DNA of 64,000 nucleotides from Manihot esculenta (Eukaryota > Streptophyta > Magnoliopsida > Malpighiales > Euphorbiaceae), in NCBI RefSeq assembly GCF_001659605.2, contig NC_035161.2, positions 6,032,662 through 6,096,661 on the forward strand, read 5' to 3'. Position 1 is the stretch's first letter, and the number at the start of each line of letters is the position of its first letter. Under the pieces are notes generated by a model. It saw only the letters and a list, made by a program, of their open reading frames with translations, ran no database searches and was not told the origin of the DNA. Below, piece after piece: positions 36,101-47,639 of this stretch. The translations under genes were made by a program, and so were the position numbers.

Positions 36101-36590
36101 CCTCTGTGTATTCGACCAGGTGAATTTATTTCCTACGAACACGAGTTCAGACAAAGAAAGATCAAAGAGAAACTCACCACACTCAGCTGCTATTCTTCTA
36201 TTAATTGGTTTCTAACCCCATTTGTCCTCCCATTTGTTGCATATGTTTAAGTCACCCATGATCAACCATGGACATCCCGGAATATCTATCTTCCTAACTT
36301 TTCTAACAAAATCAATTTTGTTTTGTTCGACAGGTTTCCATAAATAAAAGAGGCATGCCAATCCCACTGATCTTTCACCAAACAATCAATCAATCTTCTA
36401 GATGTACTCAAAATCTGGACATTTACTTCTTCTTTCCACCATAAGGCTAAACCTCCTGATAAACCTTCAGGATCGACATAAGCAGACTTAGAGAAGCAAA
36501 ACTTTAACCTCCAACGTTCTAAAAAACATCTTTCTTTTCAGTTTTCTATAGAAAAATCATCGATGGCTTTAAAAAAAATGCTTCCTTAGA
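33130..36590 (-). pseudogene. Decayed L1-type LINE (endonuclease, reverse transcriptase, zf-RVT, RNase H)
   Basis: Read on the - strand from about 36590. An endonuclease region has LIMGDLN (near 36260) and SELVFVGNKFTW. Reverse transcriptase follows in fragments: 35629-35399 (FKALGLDGYQGMFY), 35192-34803 (AMKLDIQKEWNFL, RGLRKGDSL) and 34893-34696 (HLLFADDTLIF, catalytic ADD kept). Next come a linker with ISIWEDPWIP-like FLNVWEDPWIP (34268-34059), a zf-RVT domain (33923-33558, VPPKVRNFLWRAANNSL) and an RNase H remnant (33522-33127, ANKCADWVAKRA). Many stops and frameshifts. A pyrimidine run at about 33115 may be the former poly(A) tail. Inert relic. Confidence 0.9.
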
Positions 36591-36599
36591 GCGTCAGGT

Positions 36600-37500
36600 G
36601 TGAGATTCACCCGAACTGTATATAATAACTAGTACGAAACTATTAAATAATTTGAATTAATCATTTTGAGTACGGAAAGTTGATCCAAAAGTTATTTGAG
36701 TCAATTCCGGTCATACTGTTTCAATTGATATCAGAATCACCCTAAATCAGACAAATTATGCAGAGCTAGTGGACCTGCACAAAGAAAGAGCTATCCATGT
36801 GAAACGGTAATAGCAAGGTACCAATGAACCATAATACCTAAATAATCGATTCAATTGCGACGAGAACATCACAAATTTAACAGGAGAGAGTGTAAAATTC
36901 ATCTACTTGCTTGGATGCGGGAAACATCCGCTCGAAATACTAGCGAACTATAATATTGTCCGGTCCTGATTTAACAATTGTATTTGATTCAATTTGTATT
37001 TGATTCAATTATGACGAGCATGTCGCAAATTTAGCGGGGAATGTGTTGCTTGGATGCGGGATTTGTCTCACATCGCCGAATACGATAAATTAGAATTGTA
37101 CATAATAACTGGCACGAACTATTTTATAGGAACTGTCTGAAATACCGACACTAAAAAAGGCTTCTTTGAATTTCTTAAACGCTTTTGAATGAAAAGGATA
37201 AATTTTTTTAGATTTATTTAGGTCACAAAAAGGGTTCTGAACTTTCAACAGGGTATAAAAGTCATGTCCATTGTAACCTAATTTCTATAATGCATATCTC
37301 TTTATATTAAAATTATAAGCGTAATTTTATTTAAAGGGACATAAATTTTATATATATATATATATATAAATTATCAATAATTGAAAAATATGCTATCAAA
37401 AAGTAGATATATTTAATATAAACTTAGTTGATTTTAGTGTAAAATTGTTGATATTAAACAGAAATAAATTACATTGAAATTTATAAAATTAATTAAAATT
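36600..37500. other. Spacer with diverged direct repeats and a TA microsatellite
   Basis: Two diverged copies of a ~150-bp unit are visible: GATTCAATTGCGACGAG then GCTTGGATGCGGG at about 36849, and GATTCAATTATGACGAG then GCTTGGATGCGGG at about 37002. Related ATAATAACTAGTACGAA and ATAATAACTGGCACGAA words lie outside them. A (TA)n run lies at about 37352-37368. Probably an old transposon fragment. No gene. Confidence 0.5.
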
Positions 37501-38151
37501 ACTTGATATAATTATCTTGCCGAGGAATCACACGGTTGCCATGTGTCAGCATTCTGCGGCACAAAACACTACTCGATGAAATTGCATACGGTATCGTTTC
37601 ATACTGAGAATTTTTCTCGAGAACACCAAGCATACCCTGCCATCCACAGCTCACTCCAAATCCATTTGCTTCCTGCAACTTACTTCGCCTGTGAGAGCTC
37701 TCTTCTGTATCTTTTACTTTCATAATCTAGACAAAGAGTGTCCAATTTGAAGGTTTGATCATACTATTGTTCGATTTTTTTTGTTTAATTTCGTTATTTT
37801 CTGTTTGTTTGCTGAGAAACTGTAGGAAATTGATTGGATTATTAGAGTATTATATATAGCTAGAACGTCTCTTCCAGTTCAGTTCTTTGTACTTCAAGAA
37901 ATTAACTGAAAAGAGAGCATGAGAGAGAAAGAAATCCCTAAAGAACATTGAATAGAAAGAAAAATCTAGTGACGTTTAAATCTGGTGGATAGGCATATTT
38001 GGACAGAATTTCGTTGGTATTCGCTTTTTTTCTAATTTGAGATGCCTGTACCGAGCTGAGTTGCTGATTGATTTGTTGTCCAAAATTTGTACAGAAAGGC
38101 CACCGGTTGTTTAATGCTGTAAAGGGGAGTTTATTGCATCAGCAGGCACAA

Positions 38152-41100
38152 ATGGTGCAAAGTCTGTCATTAAGCACTATAACAGTATCTAGGAACTGTG
38201 GGGTTTATGGTTCCATACCATCATGGAGGAGGCATTTCAATTTAACAAGGAAAACCAGTAGAGCCTTTGGGAATGATAAGCAAATCCATCTGCATCAATT
38301 TGTTCCAAGTTTATTCGTCACAGGTAACCACAATGTATTAAGAGGGAGAAATTTAAAGGTTGAAGCAGGATGGCTTTTCAACAAAGGGGGTAACCAGGAG
38401 TCAGATGCAAGCTGTGAGCGCAGTGAAAATGCTAATGAGGATATCTTGATTTTCTTTTTTCAGCTTGACTTAGCAACCCGAGTTCAGGTCTGATAGGCTG
38501 TTTGATTTTGGTAACGTTTACATAAAGTAAAGCAGTTAGCTGTTTGCTCCTTTTTGTCGTAATACTCACAAATTTTTTGTTGGTTGGTTTCTGTGAAATT
38601 GCAGTATGCCCTGAACATGGAGCAATATGACATTGCACAACAACTTAGGAACAAGCTTACTGAGGTTAGGTCTCATTTCCGGAACTAGTTAATATGCTTT
38701 TTTTTTTTTTTTTGGCTTTTAACTGTTAGTAATTTTCATAAAAACATTTCAAAATTTATTGAGTTATGTTTTGTAACATTGTCATATTGTGTATGTTTGC
38801 CTGCTACCAATGAATGTCCTCATTCATGTGAACAAGCTTCATCATGAATAGAATTATCAAATGAATTGGCAGCATGCTGAATGAGTTCTCTTCTTGGAAG
38901 GTGGAAGAAGAGGTTATTCGACAACAGGAAGCAAAAAGAGGATCTTCCTCAAAGAGTGAAGCTCAGGATAAGGCTATCAGTATCATTCGACTGCGGTGAG
39001 GCCCACACTATGCTATTATTTTATCTACTTGGGATTAAATCCAAAAATTATGGCAAAAAGTTGCTGAGCTCTCAATTTTAGATTTTCCTATGATCTATTT
39101 TTTTGAATTTCCTTTACCATTTTACTGTGCCATAATTCACTCAAATGCTTGTAAACTGCTTGTGCTTTTTTTTTTTTTTTTCCCTCCAGTGCAGACCTGC
39201 AGAATGCTATTGAGAATGAGAATTATGCTGCAGCAGCTCAATTACGGGATCAAATTTCCAAATTGGAGGCAGAGTCTTTAGCTGCATCAGCAAAAGCTCT
39301 TGCATTCGAAAGTGCACAGTATGCATTTCGCTTAGGACAAAAACTGACGCACAAGAAATTTGGTATATCGACTTGGCTTCCACTGCATCAGTTAATGCTT
39401 TATTTGTTTGCAGTTTCACTTCCTACTTGAGGTCTGATTTTGCACAATAAAGTCCACAAAAGTCCATCAAATTTGAGAATAGAATGTTAACCACTTGAAT
39501 TCAACTTTCCTACGGATTCTGTAGACAGTTGAAGATAAGAAAAATCATATTGCAATTGTAGAATTGGGAATTTGCTTATCCATTTGTGACAAAGCAACCA
39601 ATATGCTCCATTCTTTCCATAAGCCCATGGAAGTGTAGAGCTTGCACTCATAACTCATACATCTCTACTTTAGCTTTCTCTTTATGTTAATTATTCTTAG
39701 TAAGTTAATAATTCATGTACAGAAACTTCATACATTCCAGTTATATGTTCTTGTCTGTCGGTTGACACTCTTTCCTCTTAGAAGAATGCCAATGCCTCCA
39801 GCTGCATTATTTCCATTTATTCTTTATTGACATTGTTGCATTATCTTAGCATGAAGATAACATGGCTTACTTTTTTCATAAACTTAAAAACCAGCATAGT
39901 ACATGGAGAATACTATATGCATGGAAGTTCTTAGATGTTTGTAGGTACCTAAACTAACTCATATCAGGGATGTCTATTTTCATTTCTGGGCCTCTTTTCT
40001 CAACTTCCCTTATTGTTTTGATTAAGTGAAGTCTATATTGTGATTACAGGCTATCGAGCCGTGGTTTGTGGAATGGATCCAACATGCTCTGAGTCAAGTT
40101 CATGGATGGAAACTGCACAGGTAGAAAAGTTGTCTCAGGGTTCTAATCAGCCATTTTATCAGGTTTGATTTGATATTATCTTTATTCCCTTATCTCCTTG
40201 TGTGTACTCATCTTTTCCTGTTCAAGACTTGCAAGACAATGCCATTTTCAGCTGTCTTTAGTGGGTGAAACTTTTGGAAGTGCAAGGGGCTTGCTTTCTT
40301 CCTTCCCTCTATCTTCTTTTCAAGTCTACCCCATCTTCTCTTTCAATTAAATGAACTTAAATATTTGATATGGAGGCCTGCTTGGTCTATGTACTGGTTT
40401 AACATGAGTCAAATTGGTTTCAAATGCTTAATTGCTGATATTCAGTGATATTGAAAATGCATGTTGTTTTAATTTACAAGAAAATTGATGCTTAGTGTTG
40501 AAAAAGAATCACAATAAATGCTAGAAGAACTTAAGTTTCCAAGGATGCAGCTGTTTTCCAATCATGAGATGGTTTTTTACCTTTTGGCTACTATAGGTGA
40601 ATACCTTAACAGGTGATCACCATCAGGAAAAAGATATGGTTAACAATCTGGGTTCACATTATCTACATATTTCAATGCACGTTGCCCTCAAGCAGTAGAA
40701 TGGAGATTGATGATAAAATTCCTTATTTTTCCCCAGGTATTGGTTGATGTACACGCAGATCCTAATCTATTGGTGGCTTATGGTAATCAACCTTTTCTGC
40801 ATTTTATCACTTCGTTTCTGTGCATCTCTATGGGTTTTTTTTTCCTTTTCAGAATTTGGAACTGAATAGACAATTGTCCTGTGTCAAATAATTTCCATTT
40901 GCTTGGATGGAACTGAAAGACAATTGTTCTTTCTTGCAGTTGCTGAGGAAAATTTAGTAGCCCCTGAAAAACCAGATACGGTGAGATAAATTCTTGATTA
41001 AAAAGCATGAAACCGACTCAAAGTTCTTGGCTTGATTTTGTATATTTTGTACTTGACCACCTGCAGGGCAGGTTTGATCATCCCTACGTGTCATTCTTAT

Positions 41101-41210
41101 TCTATGGGGCAGATACAGCAGGAGACTTTATCCCAATTAAGCAGCTTCGTGAAAAGTACAACAGGCCTCGTCATGAAGTGCCAACTGATTCACCAGATGA
41201 GGACAGCTAA
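38152..41210 (+). CDS. CLPF: Clp protease adaptor ClpF, chloroplast (UVR motif plus YccV/HspQ-like domain)
   Basis: Eight coding exons with consistent phase: 38152-38487, 38605-38664, 38901-38995, 39190-39362, 40050-40162, 40737-40782, 40940-40980, 41067-41210. They total 1008 bp, or 335 aa, near the ~330 aa of Arabidopsis At2g03390. The Ser/Arg/Thr-rich start (MVQSLSLSTITVSRN) suits a chloroplast transit peptide. The middle has UVR-type helices (MEQYDIAQQLRNKL, then NENYAAAAQLRDQI, residues about 115-190). The C-terminal half is a YccV/HspQ-like domain (FGYRAVVCGMDPTC, FYQVLVDVHADPN, VAYVAEENLV, GRFDHPYVSFLF). ClpF works with ClpS1 in delivering substrates to the stromal Clp protease. A leader intron probably runs from a donor near 37689 to the acceptor at 38094; the ATG at 38152 follows a tiny upstream frame at 38113 (Met-Leu-stop). 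Confidence 0.93.
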
Positions 41211-42479
41211 GGCATCCTTTAAACAATAAATTGTTGGTTCCTTGCCCATGTAAGCTTCCTATTACTTTGGGAAAAAAAATTTTATTTGTGGTACTTAGTA
41301 ACTTGTCGAGGTTTTGCATGAATAGTTCATTCTAGTGATTTTCAAATTTTCAGTTTTGCAGGAGATTCGACCGAGCAATGTGGCAGAATTGCTAGAATAC
41401 TTTGTATATGATGTACATCAAATATGAATCCCTTTTCTCTATCCTTCTCAACATCTCTTTCTTAAAGTTCTAATTCCATTGAAGGTTTTATTGGGCAATA
41501 CTAGATAATTCTAATGGTTAGCTACATTTGGGAAGTAATGTTTCGTGATCGACCATCTAATTGCGGTCGATAGCGTTTTGACTCAGGTCAGAACTTAAAT
41601 ACTACTTTAAAAGCAGTTGACGAACAGAGCTAAATATTGAGAAACAACTTGGAGAGATCAGTTCACGTTTTTTTCTTTTTTCCTTATATTTATGCCTTTA
41701 AGCACAGAACTGAACTTCAGTAAGCGATACTTGGGTGTAATTTGGACGTTCATTAGTTTGGCATCAATGCGGCTGCAACTGGACTTTGCCACTGTGAAGT
41801 CCGATTTAACTCAAATGGTAACTGAACTAGCTTTCTCGGATTTGAACCATAATCAAAACTGTTTCCTCAATTTTTTTGATAAATCCAATCAAAACTGGAT
41901 TGGTCTAATTTAAAATGATTTTCTTTTAGAAATATTTGAAATTCTTTTTTAGTTTTTGAATTCGTTCAATTTCAATGGAGTTGAAGATTAGGTTTGATTT
42001 GTCTTGTGGGAAGATAACTTGTATATGAAAATGTTTTCTAAAGAAATTATTTTTCAAGAATAATTTATCTTATACTGTCTAATTGCAACATAAAAAATAA
42101 AAGGCTAATAACATTATGTATAAAAAGTCTAGTGAGATTAGTAGAACTATAAAAAATTTTTAAAAAAATTAACTTTTTTCTTCTTGAAAAGTAATTTTTC
42201 CTTTGATTTGATTTTTTTTTTCCTGCTAACCAATTTTTCCCCACCTTCATCCCCTAATAAAAAAATTATAAAAATTTAAAAATTATGGAAAACTTCATAT
42301 TATAAAATTTTTTCTTTTAATAAGAAACTTAACTTTACCTCCCTTGTAGCCAATGAGCCTGGTTTCAGCCTGAGCCCTGGATGTATTTATGAGCAATCTA
42401 TTCTGCTTGCCTTGGACTTCAATCGCGCATATACGCTTCCTGACATGAACAACATCCCGAAATTGAGAAAGGAAGAAAA
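41211..42479. other. Spacer between ClpF and the first PPR gene
   Basis: Probable 3' UTR to about 41450, then AT-rich sequence containing short frames without recognisable similarity. The promoter of the PPR gene must lie in the last few hundred bases; no clear TATA box stands out. Confidence 0.5.
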
Positions 42480-44882
42480 ATGGCACTGTATATGCCCTTG
42501 TTCAGAACCTACGCAAATGTAAGACAACTAACACAACTCCATGCACATCTCTTTGTCACCGGCCTCCACCATGACCCCCAAGCGTCTACGAAGCTCATTG
42601 AGTCCTATGCTCAAATGGGTTCCCTTCATTCCTCTAGACTTGCCTTTCAAACCTTCCATAACCCCGATTCTTTCATGTGGGGCGTGCTCATTAAGTGTCA
42701 TATATGGTCCCATTTCTTTGGGGAGGCCATTTCATTGTATAATGAGATGCTGTACAATGAAATCCGGATGAACGAATTCATATTTTCTTCAGTTTTAAGA
42801 GCTTGTGCTGGTTTTGGTGACCTGAGAATTGGAGAAAAGGTTCATGGGAAAGTAATCAAATGTGGATTTGATATTGATGCTATTGTTGAGACTTCACTTC
42901 TGGGTATGTATGGAGATTTAGGTTGTACAGGTGATGCCCGGAAGGTGTTTGACAATATGTCGGTGAGAGATTTGGTTTCGTGGAGTTCAATTATTTCGTC
43001 TTATGTTGATAATGGGGAGGCAAATGAAGGGTTGGAGATGTTTCGCTTACTAATATTGAAAGGTTTTGAATTGGATTCAGTGACAATGCTTAGCGTTGCC
43101 GAGGCTTGTGGTGAACTGGGTTTTTTGAGGCTAGCCAGATCATTACATGGTTATACAGTGAGGAGGAGAATTGGAAGTCCTGGTCCGTTGGATGGCTCTC
43201 TTGTTGTAATGTATAGCAAGTGCGGTGATCTTGCTAGTGCTGAGAGAATCTTTGTATGTATGTTTAACCAAAGTGTTGCTTCATGGACAGCTATGATTTC
43301 CTGCTATAATCGAGGTGGTCGGTTTAAAGAAGCACTAGAAGTTTTTGCTGATATGTTAGAATCTAAAGTAGAGCCAAATGCAGTTACCATAATGGCTGTT
43401 CTAGGTTCTTGTGCTGGGCTTAGCCTGTTTAAAGAAGGGAAGTCGATTCATTGTTATGTTGCTAAGCATATGGACCTTGATGATGATTCTTTAGGGCCAG
43501 CATTAATAGAATTATATGCTAAATGTGGTCAATTTAGGCACTGTGAGAATGTTCTTCAAACTACTGGGAAGAGAAATATTGTATCATGGAATATGCTCAT
43601 ATCAGTTTATGCTTCACATGGTTTGTTCTTGGAGGCATTAGCACTAATTGTGCAGATGCAGATACAAGGACTAATACCAGACTCTTTTACCTTGTCAAGC
43701 TCTATCTCAGCCTGTGCAAATGTGGGTTTTCTGCAGCTTGGGCATCAGTTACATGGTTATGCCATTAAAAGACACATTCTGGATGAGTTTGTCCTAAATT
43801 CACTCATCGATATGTACTCAAAATGTGGTCTCATGGATTTAGCATACTTGTTATTTTATAGTATCCAATTCAGAAGTGTTGTAGCTTGGAATACTATGAT
43901 TTGTGGATTTTGTCAGAATGGTTATTCATCCGAGGCGATTAATCTCTTTGATCAAATGTATCTCAACTGTCTTGACATGAATGAAGTGACCTTCTTAGCT
44001 GCAATTCAGGCTTGCTCCCAGATGGGACATCTTGAAAAGGGAAAATGGCTTCACCATAGACTCATTACCTATGGTATAAAGAAGGATCTTTATATTGATA
44101 CTGCTCTAATAGACATGTATGCAAAGTGTGGAGACCTTCGGACAGCCAGAGGTGTTTTCAATAGCATGTCAGAAAGGAATGTAGTGTCATGGAGTGTCAT
44201 GATTGCTGGATATGGAATGCATGGTAATGCTGATGCTTCAATCTCACTCTTCACTCAAATGGTTCAGTTGGGAATAAAACCAAATAACATTACCTTCATG
44301 AACATTCTATCAGCTTGCAGTCATGCAGGGTACGTAGAAGAAGGGAAATTTTATTTTAACTTGATGAAGGATTATGGAGTCCAGCCTAGCTCAGAACACT
44401 TTGCTTGTTTGGTGGACCTTCTAAGTCGTGTTGGTAATCTCAGTGAAGCCTACAGAATGATCAAATCAATGCCATTCCCTGCAGACGCTAGCATTTGGGG
44501 TGCTTTGGTTAATGGCTGTCGAATTCACCAGAGCATAGATATGATCCGAAGAATTGAAAGAGATCTGTTAGACACGAAGACAGATGATACTGGATATTAC
44601 ACCTTATTGTCTAATATTTATGCAGAAGAAGGAAACTGGAAAGAATCTAGGAAGGTGAGATCAGTAATGAAACGTATAGGCCTGAAGAAGGTCCCAGGAT
44701 ACAGTACAATTGAACTTGAAAAGAAAGTCTATAGATTTGGAGCAGGAGATGTATCACATTGGCAAGTAAAAGAAATTTACAGCTTTTTGGAAAATTTTCA
44801 AAGTTTGGCTCTGGAACAAGCATGTAACTTATCCAGTTGGAGTAATAATGAAATCCAGGCAGAATGCATTACAAATTTATAA
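42480..44882 (+). CDS. Pentatricopeptide repeat protein, PLS class, E subgroup (At1g69350-like)
   Basis: Intronless frame of 800 aa; the ATG sits in a good context (GAAAAATGGC). Almost the whole protein is PPR motifs of alternating P, L and S types, with typical words such as DLVSWSSIISSY, NVVSWSVMIAGYGMHG, LIDMYAKCGDLRTAR and HFACLVDLLSRVGNL. An E-type domain follows (ASIWGALVNGCRIHQ, YYTLLSNIYAEEGNW, GYSTIELEKKVYRFGAGD). No DYW deaminase domain. PLS-E proteins usually direct C-to-U editing or other processing of organelle RNA, one site per repeat code, often recruiting a deaminase partner. From memory the closest relative is Arabidopsis At1g69350, predicted mitochondrial; target RNA unknown. 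The ~640-kb-free intronless form is usual for this family. Confidence 0.93.
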   Translation: MALYMPLFRTYANVRQLTQLHAHLFVTGLHHDPQASTKLIESYAQMGSLHSSRLAFQTFHNPDSFMWGVLIKCHIWSHFFGEAISLYNEMLYNEIRMNEFIFSSVLRACAGFGDLRIGEKVHGKVIKCGFDIDAIVETSLLGMYGDLGCTGDARKVFDNMSVRDLVSWSSIISSYVDNGEANEGLEMFRLLILKGFELDSVTMLSVAEACGELGFLRLARSLHGYTVRRRIGSPGPLDGSLVVMYSKCGDLASAERIFVCMFNQSVASWTAMISCYNRGGRFKEALEVFADMLESKVEPNAVTIMAVLGSCAGLSLFKEGKSIHCYVAKHMDLDDDSLGPALIELYAKCGQFRHCENVLQTTGKRNIVSWNMLISVYASHGLFLEALALIVQMQIQGLIPDSFTLSSSISACANVGFLQLGHQLHGYAIKRHILDEFVLNSLIDMYSKCGLMDLAYLLFYSIQFRSVVAWNTMICGFCQNGYSSEAINLFDQMYLNCLDMNEVTFLAAIQACSQMGHLEKGKWLHHRLITYGIKKDLYIDTALIDMYAKCGDLRTARGVFNSMSERNVVSWSVMIAGYGMHGNADASISLFTQMVQLGIKPNNITFMNILSACSHAGYVEEGKFYFNLMKDYGVQPSSEHFACLVDLLSRVGNLSEAYRMIKSMPFPADASIWGALVNGCRIHQSIDMIRRIERDLLDTKTDDTGYYTLLSNIYAEEGNWKESRKVRSVMKRIGLKKVPGYSTIELEKKVYRFGAGDVSHWQVKEIYSFLENFQSLALEQACNLSSWSNNEIQAECITNL

Positions 44883-45406
44883 CCTAGTCTTATTTGTCTT
44901 CTCTTCAATTTTTTGTGATTCAGCAGTAGGTAATTCAAAATTGATTGCAGAGCCTGTACTCACTGCTCGCACTTCATGAACTTCGCCAGACATAACCTGG
45001 CTACACTTTGAACCTCGTGAGCTTGTCAAGGAGTGATCCCAAAGATGGGAAGCCTCCTTGCTTCTCCTTGGCCATGTTTCAAGAACCAAAGAACTTTAGG
45101 GTAATATCAGCAATAGAATATCATCAGAGAACAAAGATCTTTTGATGAACTGCCATGTCCTATTATCATCTCTTCAATTGAACATACTTTGCTCTCAGAG
45201 AAACTCAACATCTGCTTGTATTATGCATGCCATGGCTGCAGATCAGTTGATCCATTGATGAGAATCTTACACCCCAATACTTGGGGCCGGATCATGTAAT
45301 CAAACATTTTGCAAAACTGAACAGAACTGACAATAAATACGTCCTGTTTTGGCAACCTTGACCCTGCTGATCCCATAATGTGTGTTTTTGTATGAAAAAC
45401 TGTGGT
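44883..45406. other. Shared 3' spacer of two convergent PPR genes
   Basis: Only 524 bp separate the two stop codons, so the 3' UTRs may overlap. No terminator structure or third gene is evident. Confidence 0.6.
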
Positions 45407-47539
45407 CTATGAAAAAGAAGCAACTCTAGGCAATGAGAAATCATTATCAATATCCATCTCCATCAGGCTACACCCTGGGGATTTGATTAAACCTTTTTGC
45501 TTCATCAACTCTCTTACCTCCTTGACCTGATTCCATCTTCCATCAGAAGCATATAAATTGCACATAAGCACGTAATAACAAGCTTTATCAGGATGTAACT
45601 CTTGCATTCTCCTAATTGCCATCTCTCCAAGATCAAACCTTGAAAGCAACCCACAACCATGTAGAAACGCTCCAAACAAACTAACTTCCGGTTGAACTGG
45701 CATTTTCTCAATGAATTCCCAAGCTTCTTCAAGCCTGCCAGAACGAGCCAATAGATCAACCATGCATGCATAATGCTTCATGGAAGGCACAAAGTTATAT
45801 TCTTGGCACATCGAATTGAATAGATTCCATCCCTCCCCAACCATCCCGGTATGACTACATGCAGATAAAATGGTTGTGAAGATCACTTCATTTGGTTTCA
45901 ATTCCTGCCTCAACATATCATGGAAAAGTGCAAGGGACCCATCACCATCCCCTTGAATTCCATAACCACCAATCATGGCACTCCATGTAACAATGTTTTT
46001 CTCTCCCATACCATCAAAAATTGTACGAGCAGATATAGCATCGCCACATTTGGCATAAAAGGTCAAAAGTGCAGTGCCAACATAAACATTAGAAGATAAT
46101 AGACCCCCCTTTATAGAGTAAGCATGGAGAGAAGAACCGACTCGAAGAGCACCAAGGAAAGCACACGCTGAGAAAACGCTTACCAATGTGACTGCATCAG
46201 GCAAGAGAGAGTTCATTCTCATTTGACAAAACAATTCAAGGGCTTCATATGCAGATCCATTCTGATTATACCCAGAAATAATAGAATTCCAAGCAATAAC
46301 ATCCTTGTCTGAAACTGTCTCAAATATGTAACGGGCATCTCTATTCATGTGGCATTTTGCATACATGTCAACCAGAGCATTCACAACAGTAGATTCCTCT
46401 AACCCAAGTTTAATACCAAGACCATGAACTGACCTTCCAAAATTCAAATTGCCCAACTGTGCGCATGCTGATAGTACACTTGCAATGGTAACATAATTGG
46501 GCAAGATATCAACCCATTTCTTATCCGTAAACAACTTCAAAGCCTCACTAGAGAAGCCACTCTGGGTATAGCCAACAATCATAGCTGTCCAGGAGACGAG
46601 ATCAATACTAGATAGCTCATCAAATACAGACCTAGCATCTCTAATGACTCCACACTTGACATACATGTCTAGAAGGGCCGTCACTATGTAAGAATTAAGT
46701 TCCACACCATTCTTCATTGCATATCCATGAACCCACTTCCCCTGATGCAAAGCCCCTAATTTTGTGCATGCGGTGATTAAGCTGCCTATGGTAAATCGGT
46801 TAGCCTCAATCAACCCTTCTCTCATTCTGTTGAATAAAATCAAGCCTTCAACTGGGCAATCGTTCTGCACATACCCTACAATCATTGAAGTCCAAGAAAC
46901 CACATTTTTATCAGGACTTTCATCAAAGACACCACGAGAACACTCAATCTCTCCACACTTTGCATACATATCTACAAGACCAGTCAGCACGAAACTATCA
47001 GGACTAACTGCTTTGATAATTTGACAGTGTATTTTCCTCCCTTCATGAATATTTCGCAATTCACTGCACGCCTTCAACACAATCGAGAAAACAACATTAT
47101 CATGCTCTCTCAGACATATCCTCATACGGGTATGAAGCCCAATGATCTCCCAATACAAATCGTTCAAAAAATACCATCTTAGCATCACTTTCCAAGAATA
47201 AAGGTCTGGGTCAGGTATTCTATCAAACAACCGGCGCGCATCATCAACGCACCCAAATGAACCATACAAGCTAACTAATTTGGTACTGCATAAAAGATCA
47301 CCAGCAAGACCATCAACAATGAGCAACCCATGAATTTTCTTGAGAGAATAGATGTTTTTGCAGAGAGCTAGAAGATAAAAACATGGGTTGGAGAAGATGT
47401 ACTGAACTGAGGACAAATCATACTCAAGCTGAGGATTTTCTAAAGGTAGCTGATGGGTCATGTAGGAGAGATTTCTCCAATGGAAGTAAAAGGGTTTTCT
47501 GCAGATGTGTGTATGCAATTGGGAGATTAGCCTTACCAT
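45407..47539 (-). CDS. Pentatricopeptide repeat protein, PLS class, E subgroup (At2g03380-like)
   Basis: Intronless frame of 710 aa on the - strand, starting MVRLISQLHTHICRK, a basic N terminus suited to mitochondrial targeting. PPR motifs of PLS order fill about residues 60-620 (NVVSWTSMIVGYVQN, LVDMYAKCGEIECSR, DVIAWNSIISGYNQNG, KHYACMVDLLARSGRLEEA). They are followed by an E-type region (VSLFGAFLHGCGLLS, YYVLMCNLYASDGRWNQ, SPGCSLMEMD) that ends shortly after the last conserved block. No DYW domain. Likely an organelle RNA editing or processing factor. From memory the best match is Arabidopsis At2g03380. A second Met at residue 27 (MTHQLPLENPQ) could serve as start but would drop most of the targeting-like sequence. 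Confidence 0.92.
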   Translation of the reverse strand: MVRLISQLHTHICRKPFYFHWRNLSYMTHQLPLENPQLEYDLSSVQYIFSNPCFYLLALCKNIYSLKKIHGLLIVDGLAGDLLCSTKLVSLYGSFGCVDDARRLFDRIPDPDLYSWKVMLRWYFLNDLYWEIIGLHTRMRICLREHDNVVFSIVLKACSELRNIHEGRKIHCQIIKAVSPDSFVLTGLVDMYAKCGEIECSRGVFDESPDKNVVSWTSMIVGYVQNDCPVEGLILFNRMREGLIEANRFTIGSLITACTKLGALHQGKWVHGYAMKNGVELNSYIVTALLDMYVKCGVIRDARSVFDELSSIDLVSWTAMIVGYTQSGFSSEALKLFTDKKWVDILPNYVTIASVLSACAQLGNLNFGRSVHGLGIKLGLEESTVVNALVDMYAKCHMNRDARYIFETVSDKDVIAWNSIISGYNQNGSAYEALELFCQMRMNSLLPDAVTLVSVFSACAFLGALRVGSSLHAYSIKGGLLSSNVYVGTALLTFYAKCGDAISARTIFDGMGEKNIVTWSAMIGGYGIQGDGDGSLALFHDMLRQELKPNEVIFTTILSACSHTGMVGEGWNLFNSMCQEYNFVPSMKHYACMVDLLARSGRLEEAWEFIEKMPVQPEVSLFGAFLHGCGLLSRFDLGEMAIRRMQELHPDKACYYVLMCNLYASDGRWNQVKEVRELMKQKGLIKSPGCSLMEMDIDNDFSLPRVASFS

Positions 47540-47639
47540 CTTCTTCTTCTTCTTCTCATTTGAGTTGGGATATTTCTTTCCCTGCCTTTTTCTTTTCTTT
47601 TCTCTTTTTCCTCTTCAAGTAAAAAGGATATCAAATAAA

